DNA of 64,000 nt from Streptomyces sp. Ag109_O5-10 (GTDB lineage: Bacteria > Actinomycetota > Actinomycetes > Streptomycetales > Streptomycetaceae): assembly GCF_900105755.1 (NCBI RefSeq), contig NZ_FNTQ01000001.1, positions 992,001 to 1,056,000 on the forward strand, written 5' to 3'. Below, piece after piece: positions 17,002-25,735 of this stretch; the first letter of the stretch is position 1, and each line of letters opens with the position of its first letter. Made by a program: the position numbers and the translations under genes. The notes under the pieces were generated by a model. That model had not been told where the DNA came from. It was given only the letters and a program-made list of their open reading frames with translations, and made no database searches.

Positions 17002-18486
17002 ATGCCCTCCGTGCGCAGACCGGGCAGCCGCCGCCTTCGCCGACTGGCGGCGGCACTCGCTCCGGCACTGTTCACCGCCCTCGTCCCCCTCACGCCCCCG
17101 GCGGCCGCGGCCGACACGGGCGCGGCGGCGGCCGTATGCAACAAGTACTGCGACGCCCGGGACCCGGCGCTCGCCCCGGGCGACCGCACCCCGGTCACGG
17201 CGAGCATCTACGCACGGTCGATCGTCCTGCACTTCGACGACACCGACGCGATGGGCTGGGCCTCCGTCGACAACGGCAACCCGGGTGACGAGGTGTGGCT
17301 CGACCGCTCCTTCGACGGCGGCCGCACCTGGAGTTCGGGCAGCAAGCTCGGCGACACCACCGTGCCCAGCGGTCAGCGCGGCTGGCGCACACTCATGTAC
17401 AACGTCGACGACTGGAACAACCTCGGCGTCGGCGCGCTGCGCGCCTGCGGAAAGGCCGGGGACCGCGCCGAGATCGCGTGCACCCCCTGGGCCCGCACCA
17501 CCTGGAACGCGGGCGAGCCGCGCACCGCCGCGGCCACCGGCCTGATGGCCTTCTACGACTACCGAACCGGCCTGTTCGACACCACCGGCTGGTGGAACTC
17601 GGCCAACGCCCTGACCGCGGTCATCGACAACATCCGCGTGACGGGCATGGGCAGTTACCGGTACGCCGTCGCCCGCACCTACGACCTCAACATCAACGCG
17701 CAGGGCGGCCAGTTCCGCAACGACTACATCGACGACACCGGCTGGTGGGGCCTCGCCTGGGTCGCCGCCTACGACCTGACCGGCGACAGCCGGTACCTGG
17801 CCACGGCCCGCGCGGACGCCGACCACATGGCCGCCTACTGGGACTCCACCTGCGGCGGCGGAGTGTGGTGGAGCACGGCGCGGACCTACAAGAACGCGAT
17901 CGCCAACTCCCTCTACATCCAGCTCAACGCGGCTCTCCACAACCGGGTCCAGGGCGACACGACGTACCTGGGGCGGGCCCGGGCCGGCTGGACCTGGTTC
18001 CAGGGCACCGGCATGGTCAATGGCGCGCACCTGGTCAACGACGGCATCGACCTGTCCACCTGCGGCAACAACGGGCAGGCCGTCTGGTCGTACAACCAGG
18101 GCGTGCTCCTCGGCGCACTCGCCGAGCTGTACCGGGCCACGGGCGACGGCCGGCTCCTCACCAGCGCACGGCAGATCGCCGACGCCGCCACCACGACCCC
18201 GCTGCTCCACACCTCCGACGGCATCCTGCGCGATCCGTGCGAGGGCGGCGACTGCGGAGCCGACGGCCCGTCCTTCAAGGGCGCCGACGTGCGCGGCCTC
18301 GGCAAGCTCAACTCGGTCCTGCCGGACCACCCCTACACCGCCTACCTCGAACGGCAGGCCGACCGCGCCCACGCGAGCGACCGCAACGCCCTCGACCAGT
18401 ACGGCCTGCGCTGGTACGGGCCGCTCGACCAGGTGGACGCCGCCCGCCAGCAGAGTGCCGTCGATCTCCTGGACGCGGCGCCCTGA
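17002..18486 (+). CDS. secreted GH76 alpha-1,6-mannanase
   Basis: A 494-residue exported protein with GGGAGG at 16991-16996 before ATG 17002. A basic N-terminus ([10 protein letters not shown]), hydrophobic core and Ala-rich cleavage region near residue 37 form a signal peptide. The (alpha/alpha)6 GH76 barrel follows, recognisable from [25 protein letters not shown] and the adjacent catalytic aspartates D244-D245 in [12 protein letters not shown]. Residues 40-150, with four cysteines, form an extra N-terminal beta-rich module. The enzyme would attack alpha-mannan of yeast or actinobacterial glycans outside the cell. A LacI-type operator overlies its promoter. Confidence 0.92.
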   Translation: MPSVRRPGSRRLRRLAAALAPALFTALVPLTPPAAAADTGAAAAVCNKYCDARDPALAPGDRTPVTASIYARSIVLHFDDTDAMGWASVDNGNPGDEVWLDRSFDGGRTWSSGSKLGDTTVPSGQRGWRTLMYNVDDWNNLGVGALRACGKAGDRAEIACTPWARTTWNAGEPRTAAATGLMAFYDYRTGLFDTTGWWNSANALTAVIDNIRVTGMGSYRYAVARTYDLNINAQGGQFRNDYIDDTGWWGLAWVAAYDLTGDSRYLATARADADHMAAYWDSTCGGGVWWSTARTYKNAIANSLYIQLNAALHNRVQGDTTYLGRARAGWTWFQGTGMVNGAHLVNDGIDLSTCGNNGQAVWSYNQGVLLGALAELYRATGDGRLLTSARQIADAATTTPLLHTSDGILRDPCEGGDCGADGPSFKGADVRGLGKLNSVLPDHPYTAYLERQADRAHASDRNALDQYGLRWYGPLDQVDAARQQSAVDLLDAAP

Positions 18487-18506
18487 CCGGCCCCGACCCG
18501 GTCAGG
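18482..18506. terminator. bidirectional terminator between GH76 and YjbQ genes
   Basis: Perfect 9-bp arms CCTGACCGG (18482-18490) and CCGGTCAGG (18498-18506) flank a 7-base loop. The hairpin overlaps both stop codons of the convergent genes, so it can serve both transcripts. Confidence 0.75.
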
Positions 18507-18930
18507 AGCCGCCGAGGAACGTAAGTCGCACCTTTCGCTGTGGATTGTCCCGGTTCGTGTCGACCAGGCATACCGACTGCCAGGTGCCCAGCGCCAGGCG
18601 GCCGTCGATGACCGGGAGGGTCGCGTGCGGGGGGACGATCGCCGGGAGGACGTGGTCGCGGCCGTGTCCGGGGCTGCCGTGCCGGTGCTGCCAGCGGTCG
18701 TCGGCGGGGAGCAGGGTGTGCAGGGTGGCCAGCAGGTCGTCGTCGCTGCCGGCGCCGGTCTCCAGGACCGCGACACCGGCCGTCGCGTGCGGGACGAAGA
18801 TGTTCAGCAGTCCGTCGCGGCCGGCCGCGGCCTCACGGAGGAAGTCCTCGCAGTCCGCGGTCAGGTCGACGACCCGCTCCCGGCTGCCGGTGGCGACGTC
18901 GAGTTCTCGTGTGGTGAAGGCATCCGACAT
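18502..18930 (-). CDS. YjbQ family protein (UPF0047)
   Basis: A 142-residue single-domain protein from ATG 18930 with a strong GGAGG just upstream. Conserved features are LLNIFVPHATAGVAVLETG and GRLALGTWQSVCLVDTNRDNPQRKVRLTFLG, with the metal-binding His/Asp/Glu set of the family. YjbQ proteins are annotated as secondary thiamine-phosphate synthases because some complement thiE mutants. The physiological role in Streptomyces is unsettled. The gene stands alone, convergent with the mannanase and divergent from the flavoprotein. Confidence 0.92.
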   Translation of the reverse strand: MSDAFTTRELDVATGSRERVVDLTADCEDFLREAAAGRDGLLNIFVPHATAGVAVLETGAGSDDDLLATLHTLLPADDRWQHRHGSPGHGRDHVLPAIVPPHATLPVIDGRLALGTWQSVCLVDTNRDNPQRKVRLTFLGGS

Positions 18931-19015
18931 GCCTCCATCCTGTCCCATGCGCGACGGGGCCGGCGCAACGGCCGGGCCGGGAAGATCCGCGGCCGTCTCC
19001 GCTGTTGGCACAGGC

Positions 19016-20101
19016 GTGAACAACGCGCGTGCGGCCCAAGAGGTCGAGGTAGTCGTCATCGGCGCTGGTCAGGCCGGTCTGTCCAGCGCCTATCACCTGC
19101 GGCGCACCGGTTTCGAGCCGGACCGCGACTTCGTCGTGCTCGACCACTCCCCCGCGCCCGGCGGCGCCTGGCAGTTCCGGTGGCCGTCGCTGACCTACGG
19201 CAGGGTGCACGGGATGCACGCGCTCCCGGGCATGGAGCTGACCGGGGCGGACCCGGCACGGCCGTCCGCCGAGGTCATCGGGGAGTACTTCGCGGAGTAC
19301 GAGCGCACCTTCGGCCTGCGGGTGCACCGGCCGGTCGACGTCCGTGCGGTGCGCGAGGGCACGGGCGGGCGGCTGCTCGTGGAGACCGACCAGGGCGACT
19401 GGTCGACGCGGGCGCTGATCAACGCCACCGGCACCTGGGACCGGCCGTTCTGGCCGCGCTATCCGGGCCAGGAGACCTTCCGGGGCCGGCAGTTGCACAC
19501 CGCGCAGTACGCCGGGCCCGAGGAGTTCGCCGGGAAACGGGTCGTGGTCGTCGGCGGCGGCGCCTCCGGCACCCAGCACCTGCTGGAACTCGCCCCGTAC
19601 GCGGCCGCCACGACCTGGGTCACCCGGCGCCCACCGGTCTTCCGCGAGGGCCCCTTCGACGAGGGCGCGGGCCGGGCGGCGGTGGCGCTGGTGGAGGAGC
19701 GGGTACGGCAGGGGCTGCCGCCGCGCAGCGTGGTCTCGGTCACCGGGCTTCCGCTCAACGACGCGATCCGGCAGGGCCTGAAGGACGGGGTCCTGGACCG
19801 GCAGCCGATGTTCGACCGCGTCACGCCCGACGGTGTGGCCTGGGACGACGGGCGGCACGTCGACGCGGACGTCATCCTCTGGGCCACCGGTTTCCGGGCG
19901 GCCCTGGATCATCTGACCCCGCTGCGGCTGCGCGAGCCGGGCGGCGGGATCAGGGTCGAGGGGACCCGCGCGGTCGCCGACCCGCGTGTCCACCTCGTCG
20001 GCTACGGCCCGTCCGCCAGCACCATCGGCGCCAACCGCGCGGGGCGCGAGGCCGTACGGGACATCAGGCGGCTGCTGGCCGGGGAGCCGGTCGCCGCGTG
20101 A
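19016..20101 (+). CDS. FAD-dependent monooxygenase/oxidoreductase (flavin monooxygenase-like)
   Basis: A 361-residue flavoprotein from GTG 19016, the first start before the dinucleotide fold; the upstream ribosome site is weak. It has two Rossmann motifs: VVVIGAGQAGLSSAYHLRRTG for FAD near residues 12-32 and VVVVGGGASGTQHLLEL for NADPH in the middle. A late VILWATGFRAAL is the conserved ATG segment of class B monooxygenases. Related proteins oxidise amines or sulfides or act as putative potassium-channel-like oxidoreductases. The substrate here is unknown. It shares a divergent promoter region with YjbQ and converges on the MltG gene. Confidence 0.88.
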   Translation: MNNARAAQEVEVVVIGAGQAGLSSAYHLRRTGFEPDRDFVVLDHSPAPGGAWQFRWPSLTYGRVHGMHALPGMELTGADPARPSAEVIGEYFAEYERTFGLRVHRPVDVRAVREGTGGRLLVETDQGDWSTRALINATGTWDRPFWPRYPGQETFRGRQLHTAQYAGPEEFAGKRVVVVGGGASGTQHLLELAPYAAATTWVTRRPPVFREGPFDEGAGRAAVALVEERVRQGLPPRSVVSVTGLPLNDAIRQGLKDGVLDRQPMFDRVTPDGVAWDDGRHVDADVILWATGFRAALDHLTPLRLREPGGGIRVEGTRAVADPRVHLVGYGPSASTIGANRAGREAVRDIRRLLAGEPVAA

Positions 20102-20124
20102 CGCGCCGGCCGCTCACCGCGGCG
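20092..20124. terminator. bidirectional terminator between flavoprotein and MltG genes
   Basis: CGCCGCGTGA (20092-20101) pairs with TCAC-CGCGGCG (20114-20124) with a single bulged C around a 12-base GC-rich loop. It spans both stop codons of the convergent genes. Confidence 0.6.
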
Positions 20125-21022
20125 GCAGCGAGACCTGCGGCGACCGCTGGCTCCTGGCCTTCTGCGCGGCGTTGAAGTCGGCGACGTTGCGCTGGTGTTC
20201 GGCGAAGTCGGCGGTGAACCGCGTGTCCCCCGGTTTGACCGTGACGAAGTAGAGCCAGTTGCCCGGCGGCGGGTTCAGCGCGGCACGCATCGCGTCGGTG
20301 CCCGGGTTGTCGATCGGGGTGGGCGGCAGGCCCATGCGCTGGTAGGAGTTGTACGGGTTCTCGACGCGGGTGTCGTTCACCGTGGTGTTGAGGGTGCTGC
20401 GGTTGAGGGCGTAGTTGAGGGTGGAGTCCATCTGGAGGGGCATGCCCCGCTGCAGCCGGTTGAGGACGACGCGCGCCACCTTTCCCATGTCGGCCTTGTC
20501 GGCGGCCTCGGCCTGGACGATGCTGGCGATGGTCACCGCCTGGTAGACGTTCATCGCGTCGCGCTGCGCACCGGCCGCGACGGGGGCCCAGCCGAACCGC
20601 TGGTTGGCGGTGTCGACCATGAACCGCAGCACCGACTGCGGGGTCGCGTCCTTGTCCAGGGGATAGGTGGCCGGGAAGAGGTAGCCCTCCGGGTTGCCCC
20701 CGGCCTCGCCGGGGAGTTTCAGACCCGCGGATCCGACCGAGTTCCTGGTGCTTCCGGCCGGGAGGGCGAGCGCCTTGTCGACGGCGTCGTAGACCTGGGA
20801 CGCGCGCCAGCCCTCCGGGATGACCAGGGTGGCGGGTCCGGCCGTGGCGCCGGCCAGGGACAGCAGCGGCACCGCCACGGCGGCACCGGCGACGACGGCG
20901 CCGGCCACGACGAGGGCGAGCCTGCCCCGACGGGTCAGCCGGACCGACTTGCCGCGCGTCGAGGCGCCACGGCCGGCGGACGCCCGCCGGCCCCGGGTCC
21001 GTGACGGAGTGTTCATCTGCAT
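20114..21022 (-). CDS. mltG: MltG/YceG endolytic transglycosylase paralogue
   Basis: A 302-residue membrane-anchored protein, with ATG at 21022 and another at 21016 (MQMNT). A basic cytoplasmic tail precedes one TM helix at about residues 35-57. The YceG domain is identified by ASIVQAEAADKADMGKVARVVLNRLQRGMPLQMDSTLNYAL and YNSYQRMGLPPTPIDNPG. The catalytic glutamate should be the one in QAEA. MltG cuts nascent peptidoglycan strands and limits glycan length. The protein is short for an actinobacterial MltG and lies outside the aroE/ruvX context where the housekeeping copy usually is, so I regard it as a paralogue. Confidence 0.9.
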   Translation of the reverse strand: MQMNTPSRTRGRRASAGRGASTRGKSVRLTRRGRLALVVAGAVVAGAAVAVPLLSLAGATAGPATLVIPEGWRASQVYDAVDKALALPAGSTRNSVGSAGLKLPGEAGGNPEGYLFPATYPLDKDATPQSVLRFMVDTANQRFGWAPVAAGAQRDAMNVYQAVTIASIVQAEAADKADMGKVARVVLNRLQRGMPLQMDSTLNYALNRSTLNTTVNDTRVENPYNSYQRMGLPPTPIDNPGTDAMRAALNPPPGNWLYFVTVKPGDTRFTADFAEHQRNVADFNAAQKARSQRSPQVSLPPR

Positions 21023-21183
21023 GCGGGCACGTTAGCCCGCAGAACGCCACAAACCCGGCATATCTTCAGCTTGTCGGCCGCGATTTGTCGGCTCAGGCGG
21101 GCCGACGGAGGTGGGCCGGCCGTCGTCAGGCAACCGACGGGGCGCGAGGGACAGCCATGGCCGGTCGGCGCCCTCCGTCGGCT

Positions 21184-23100
21184 TCAGCCGGTCGGCGGCG
21201 TCACGTGCCTGCGTCCCCGGTCGCCCCTCCTGCGGACCGACCGCAGGGCCGTCTCCCGCTGGGCCGGCTCACCGGTTCCGGGCCGCTCCGGTGCCGGCTG
21301 TTCCCCCGTCGTCTCCAGCCGGGCGTCCCGGCGCACCAGCGCCGCGTAGCGGCCGTCGAGTTCCAGCAGTTCCTCGTGCGTGCCGCGTTCGGCCACCCGT
21401 CCGGAGTCGAGGACGACGATCTGGTCGGCACCCTGGATCGTGGAGAGCCGGTGGGCGATGGTGATGGTCGTCCGGTTGGCCGACAGGGCGTCGATGGCGT
21501 CCTGGACCGCGTGTTCGGTGCGGGTGTCCAGGGCGCTGGTCGCCTCGTCGAGGATGAGGACCGGCGGGTCGCGCAGGATGGTGCGGGCGATGGCCAGCCG
21601 CTGCTTCTCGCCGCCCGAGAAGCGGTGCCCGCGTTCGCCGACGACGGTGTCGTAGCCGTCGGACAGCCCGGCGATGTGATCGTGTATCTGGGCCGCGCGG
21701 GCCGCCGCGTGCAGTTCCTCGTCGGTGGCGTCCGGCTTGGCGAAGCGCAGGTTGTCGGCGACCGAGGCGTGGAAGAGGTACGTCTCCTGGGAGACGACGC
21801 CGACCGCGCGGGCGAGGGTGTCGAAGTCGAGGTCGCGGACGTCGACGCCGTCCAGGGTGACGCGGCCGCCGGTGACGTCGTAGAGCCGGGGAACCAGGTA
21901 GCCCAGCGTGGACTTGCCGGCGCCGGTGGGGCCGACGACGGCGAGGCTGTTGCCGGCCGGGACGGTGATGTCGACGCCGTCGAGGACCGGGCCGCCCTTG
22001 TCGTCGTACCGGAACTCGACCTTCTCGAAGCGCACCTCGCCCTTCACCTGGTCCAGGTGGACCGGCTCGTCGCGCTCGGTGATGTCGATGGGCAGGTCGA
22101 GGTACTCGAAGATGCGCTGGAAGAGGGCGAGAGAGGTCTGGATCTGGACACCGGTCGCCAGCAGGCTCACGGCGGGGCGGAACAGGCCCTGCTGGAGGGA
22201 GACGAAGGCGACGATGGTGCCGAGCGAGATCTGCGGGCCGCCCAGCCGGAGGGCCATGCCGGCGGTCCAGTAGATGACGGCGGGCATCGCGGCCATCACG
22301 ATGGTGATCACGGCCATCCGCCAGCGCCCTGCCATGTTCGACCTAACTTCCAGGTCGACCAGTTGCTCGGACTCGTCGGCGAAGGAGGCGGTCAGCGAGT
22401 CGGCGCGGCCCATGGTGCGGCCGAGCAGGATGCCGCTGACGGAGAGCGACTCGGTGACCGTCGCGGCCATCGCGGCCATCTGCTTCTGGCGCTCGGTGGT
22501 GATCTTCTTGCGCTCGTTGCCGACCCTGCGGCTGATCCACACGAAGAGCGGGAGCAGGACCATCGAGACGATGGTGAGCCGCCAGTCGAGGGCGATCATC
22601 GCGACGATGGTGGCGACGACGCTGGTCAGGTTGGAGACCAGGGAGGTGGCCGTCGAGGTGACGGTGGCCTGCATGCCGCCGATGTCGTTGGCGATGCGGG
22701 ACTGCACCTCGCCGGTGCGGGTGCGGGTGAAGAAGGCGAGCGACATGCGCTGCAGCCGGCCGTAGACGGCGGTGCGCAGGTCGTGCATGACGCGCTGGCC
22801 GACGGTGGTGGATATCAGCGTCTGCAGGACGCCGAAGACGCTGTTGAGGACGGCGCTGAGGATCATGCCCAGCGCGAGCAGGCTGAGCAGTCCGGTGCGG
22901 CCCTGCGGGATCGCGGTGTCGAGGGTCGCCTTCAGCAGGAAGGGGGTGGCGACCGAGACCAGCGACGCGGCGCCGACCAGCAGGCCGACGACCGCGAGCC
23001 GGCCGCGGTAGGGGCGGAAGAGCCTGAGGATGCGGCGCACCTGGCGGGGTTGACCGGCCGAGGTGCCGTCAGGGGTCCAGTTGATCTCGTCTCGGGGCAT
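21184..23100 (-). CDS. ABC exporter, TM-NBD half transporter
   Basis: A 638-residue half-transporter: six TM helices (about residues 30-320), then one complete ATPase domain with Walker A GPTGAGKST, signature FSGGEKQRLAIAR, Walker B VLILDEATSALD and the IAHRLST switch histidine. Everything needed for a homodimeric multidrug/lipid exporter is present. The last 45 residues are a charged tail (RSVRRRGDRGRR). A MarR gene is divergently transcribed 95 bases away, a common arrangement for drug-responsive pumps. Start ATG 23100 precedes the first TM segment by 20-30 residues. The substrate is unknown. Confidence 0.93.
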   Translation of the reverse strand: MPRDEINWTPDGTSAGQPRQVRRILRLFRPYRGRLAVVGLLVGAASLVSVATPFLLKATLDTAIPQGRTGLLSLLALGMILSAVLNSVFGVLQTLISTTVGQRVMHDLRTAVYGRLQRMSLAFFTRTRTGEVQSRIANDIGGMQATVTSTATSLVSNLTSVVATIVAMIALDWRLTIVSMVLLPLFVWISRRVGNERKKITTERQKQMAAMAATVTESLSVSGILLGRTMGRADSLTASFADESEQLVDLEVRSNMAGRWRMAVITIVMAAMPAVIYWTAGMALRLGGPQISLGTIVAFVSLQQGLFRPAVSLLATGVQIQTSLALFQRIFEYLDLPIDITERDEPVHLDQVKGEVRFEKVEFRYDDKGGPVLDGVDITVPAGNSLAVVGPTGAGKSTLGYLVPRLYDVTGGRVTLDGVDVRDLDFDTLARAVGVVSQETYLFHASVADNLRFAKPDATDEELHAAARAAQIHDHIAGLSDGYDTVVGERGHRFSGGEKQRLAIARTILRDPPVLILDEATSALDTRTEHAVQDAIDALSANRTTITIAHRLSTIQGADQIVVLDSGRVAERGTHEELLELDGRYAALVRRDARLETTGEQPAPERPGTGEPAQRETALRSVRRRGDRGRRHVTPPTG

Positions 23101-23143
23101 GGCTCCTACGGATGGGTGTGGTGTCTACGGACTCACGGAGCAT

Positions 23144-23189
23144 AGCTCACTGTTACCTAAGCTCACAATGAACATGGTCCTGTTATTAT
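23144..23189 (+). promoter_or_regulatory. ABC/marR divergent promoter with repeated AGCTCAC
   Basis: AGCTCAC occurs at 23144-23150 and 23160-23166, a 16-bp spacing. TATTAT at 23184-23189 is the only good -10 hexamer for marR and would start transcription at about the A of ATG 23196, giving a leaderless mRNA. The AT-rich stretch between the genes is the probable MarR operator. Confidence 0.45.
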
Positions 23190-23195
23190 TCCCGC

Positions 23196-23648
23196 ATGAG
23201 CACCCCCGACCCCGACGGCCCGCTCGCCGAGCAGTTGCTGCGCCTCACCCGCCGGGTGTGGCGGATCCAGAAGCGCCATCTGGCGGCGCGCGATCTGGGC
23301 GTCACCCCCGCCCAGTCTCGGCTGCTGCGCACCCTCGCGCACTACGAGGCGCCCCCACGCATGGCCGACCTCGCCGAGCGCCTGGAAGTGGTCCCGCGCG
23401 CGGTGACGACGCTGGTCGACGGCCTGGAGGCGAGCGGAAAGGTGTGCCGGGTGCCGGATCCGACGAACCGCCGGGTGACCCGGATCGAGATCACGGACGA
23501 GGGGCACGAGACCCTGCGCGAGCTGCGGGCGGCGCGACGCTCGGCGGCCGCGGAGATCCTGGCCCCGCTTTCCCCGGAACAGCGGGAGCTGCTGGCCGGG
23601 CTCCTGGACACGCTGGTCGACGGTCCGGTGGCGGCGAAGCACTGCTGA
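23196..23648 (+). CDS. MarR-family transcriptional regulator
   Basis: A 150-residue winged-helix regulator, whole-length for the family. The recognition region MADLAERLEVVPRAVTTLVDGLEASGKVCRVPDPTNRRVTRIEITDEG is the classic MarR helix-turn-helix plus wing, with the D/RxR wing arginines. No ribosome-binding site precedes ATG 23196, in line with a leaderless transcript. Its divergent placement suggests it represses the ABC exporter gene and itself, with relief by a toxic ligand. The ligand is unknown. Confidence 0.92.
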   Translation: MSTPDPDGPLAEQLLRLTRRVWRIQKRHLAARDLGVTPAQSRLLRTLAHYEAPPRMADLAERLEVVPRAVTTLVDGLEASGKVCRVPDPTNRRVTRIEITDEGHETLRELRAARRSAAAEILAPLSPEQRELLAGLLDTLVDGPVAAKHC

Positions 23649-23995
23649 TCGCGGGGCGGGATGATCGTCTTGCTGAGCCGGGTGAAACGTCGCCGAGCGG
23701 CTGGAGGTTCACAGGCGAACCCGGGCCACAGCCGCCCGACGACGATGCCGAGCACAGAAAGGTCCGCGGTACGCGTGCGACGCGACGCGGCGCGGACGAG
23801 GCGGACAGCGGCAGGGGCACTCCTCGTGGGGGGAGCGACTCGCCGAAGCCGGGCGGGACTTCTGCGATGTGGAAGGCGAGTTCCGTGGCGATCACTCTGG
23901 AGTCGTTCCTGATCGCGTTCGAGAGCGCGGTGCCACAGCCGTGCAGACAACGTGCCGGGTGACCCGCCGCACCCGACACGCTCGACGGCTGCCGC
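23649..23995. other. 347-base intergenic stretch, nothing recognised
   Basis: No convincing gene, hairpin or repeat is seen between the MarR stop and the PNGase A-like stop. Short open frames on both strands lack ribosome sites and family motifs. It may hold decayed coding sequence, but I cannot show it. Confidence 0.5.
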
Positions 23996-25594
23996 TCAGC
24001 AGCGGCTCCGGTCGACCGTCAGCACCCCCTGTTCGGTGGCCAGCGAGCGGTCGTAGCAGCCGTCCGGGCCGTACAGCCGGTAGCGCTCGCTCGACGTGCC
24101 GACCGCGTGCCGCTGGTCACGCGGCACGTTCAGGGTGAAGGTCGCGTCCCCGCTGTAGGTGTCGTCGAACCGTGACCAGCCGCCGTCGGACCGCCGGACC
24201 GCCGCCCGGTCGCCGAGGGTGAGTTCGGTGCGCAGCCGGTCGTCGGAGCCGATGGTGGTGGCGCCGTCCATGGTGTACGTGCGGTGGGTGCGGGTCGTCC
24301 GGGGTGCACCGCCCGCCCGGACCGTGACGCTCTGGTCGTCCGTCCAGGTGGCGTCGAGGGCGTCCGTCGTCTCACCGTCGTTCCAGCGGTGCACGGAGCT
24401 GTTGACCAGCGTGCGGCTGACGGTGGTGGTCACCCGGCCGTGCGAGGTGTCGACGTATCCGGAGACGGTGAGCCGGTGCCCGGCGTCGGTGTCGACCCGG
24501 TACTCCCCCGAACCCGGGGTGTACACGGAGGAGTTGACGGGATCGGTGGCCGTGGCCCCGGTGAGTGCGCCGGCGACCCGGGCCCGGTGCGCGTCCTGCC
24601 AGACCAGCACGTTCACGGGGGCGCTCCAGCCCTCCTGCCCCGCGGGCACGCCGGCGACGGAGACCTCGACCCGGTGCGGGCGGCCGTCGTCGAGGATCCC
24701 CGCGAACGGCGTCAGGTCGTACTCGATCGGCTTCACGTCGAAGGCGCGCGGGCCCGGCACGACGTACCAGAGGAACGGGTTGGACCAGCCGCCCGTCCAC
24801 ACGTTCGGGAACGGCGCGGCGATGCCTGCCGTCCGGCCGTCGACCCTGATCTGCACCTCCCGGTAGGGACCCTTGTCCGCCTTGCAGGAGTACGGCGCCG
24901 GGTCGGCCACTGTCAGGTACCAGAACTCCTCGCAGCCGCCGCCGGACCCGGTGGCGTACACCTCGGCAACGACGCGTTCACTGTTGCGCGGGGTGGTGAG
25001 GGTGGTGCCGTCACCGGCCAGGGTGAGCACCTTGTCGGGCACCGGGGCCTCGGGGCGCCCCGCGTAGAAGGTGAGCGTGGCCCTGACGTCGATGACGCCG
25101 GTGTAGGTGTCGTCGACGACGTTGCCGATGAGCATCTCGACGTCCTGCGCGGAGCGGAAGGTGTCGCTGTAGCGGGTGACGTCCTTCTCCACGTGCCACT
25201 CGACGCCGTCCGGCGAGGGCTCCGGGGTGGAGGTGCGCAGCACCTCGACCCCGCCGACGTGCAGGTAGCCCAGGCGGTCGTACTGACGGCCCTTCACCTT
25301 GCCGTCCAGCCGCAGCACGACCTTGCTCCAGCGGTCGCCGCAGTCGCGCGGGGGCGTGTACGTTCCCCGGTACGGCGTGAAGTCACGGAACTGGGCCTCG
25401 GCCAGAATGACTTGGCAGGACCTGGCACCCTTGGGCACGGAGACCGGCGGGGCCGCGGTCACCGGGTCGTGCCAGTCGGTGCCGAACTCGGCCGGCACGT
25501 CGGCGGCACGGGCGGCGGGCGCCCCCGTACCGAGGAGCGTGCTCGCCAGGAGGGCCGCTCCGGCGAGCATGGACATGACGATCCGTCTTCTCAT
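23996..25594 (-). CDS. secreted peptide-N-glycosidase A-like protein
   Basis: A 532-residue exported protein. ATG 25594 begins RRRIVMSML, and the signal peptide ends near APAARA (about residue 30). The body is beta-rich and follows the PNGase A family layout: CQVILAEAQFRDFTPYRGTYTPPRDCGDRWSKVVLRLDG at the start, GGCEEFWYL, then the ribbon WTGGWSNPFLWYVVPGPRAFDVKPIEYDLTPFAG. These enzymes release N-glycans from glycopeptides by cleaving the GlcNAc-Asn amide bond. Bacterial members are little studied. It is divergent from an M1 peptidase and about 5.5 kb from a mannanase, consistent with glycoprotein scavenging. Confidence 0.8.
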   Translation of the reverse strand: MRRRIVMSMLAGAALLASTLLGTGAPAARAADVPAEFGTDWHDPVTAAPPVSVPKGARSCQVILAEAQFRDFTPYRGTYTPPRDCGDRWSKVVLRLDGKVKGRQYDRLGYLHVGGVEVLRTSTPEPSPDGVEWHVEKDVTRYSDTFRSAQDVEMLIGNVVDDTYTGVIDVRATLTFYAGRPEAPVPDKVLTLAGDGTTLTTPRNSERVVAEVYATGSGGGCEEFWYLTVADPAPYSCKADKGPYREVQIRVDGRTAGIAAPFPNVWTGGWSNPFLWYVVPGPRAFDVKPIEYDLTPFAGILDDGRPHRVEVSVAGVPAGQEGWSAPVNVLVWQDAHRARVAGALTGATATDPVNSSVYTPGSGEYRVDTDAGHRLTVSGYVDTSHGRVTTTVSRTLVNSSVHRWNDGETTDALDATWTDDQSVTVRAGGAPRTTRTHRTYTMDGATTIGSDDRLRTELTLGDRAAVRRSDGGWSRFDDTYSGDATFTLNVPRDQRHAVGTSSERYRLYGPDGCYDRSLATEQGVLTVDRSRC

Positions 25595-25735
25595 GGCCGG
25601 TGTTCTACGGGGAGTTGGCCGCCCGCCGCAACGGCGAGAGGGGGGACGGCGGGGCGTTCGGCCACCAGGCCCGGACGGGCGCCCACGATGAGCGCAAATG
25701 GTGCTATAAGCGGATAACGCTGCCACAGTGCTGCC

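Noticed and set aside
23491..23979. Open frame covering the spacer after marR
   Set aside because: It runs antisense into marR and shows Pro/Ser/Arg-rich low-complexity sequence with no recognisable domain.
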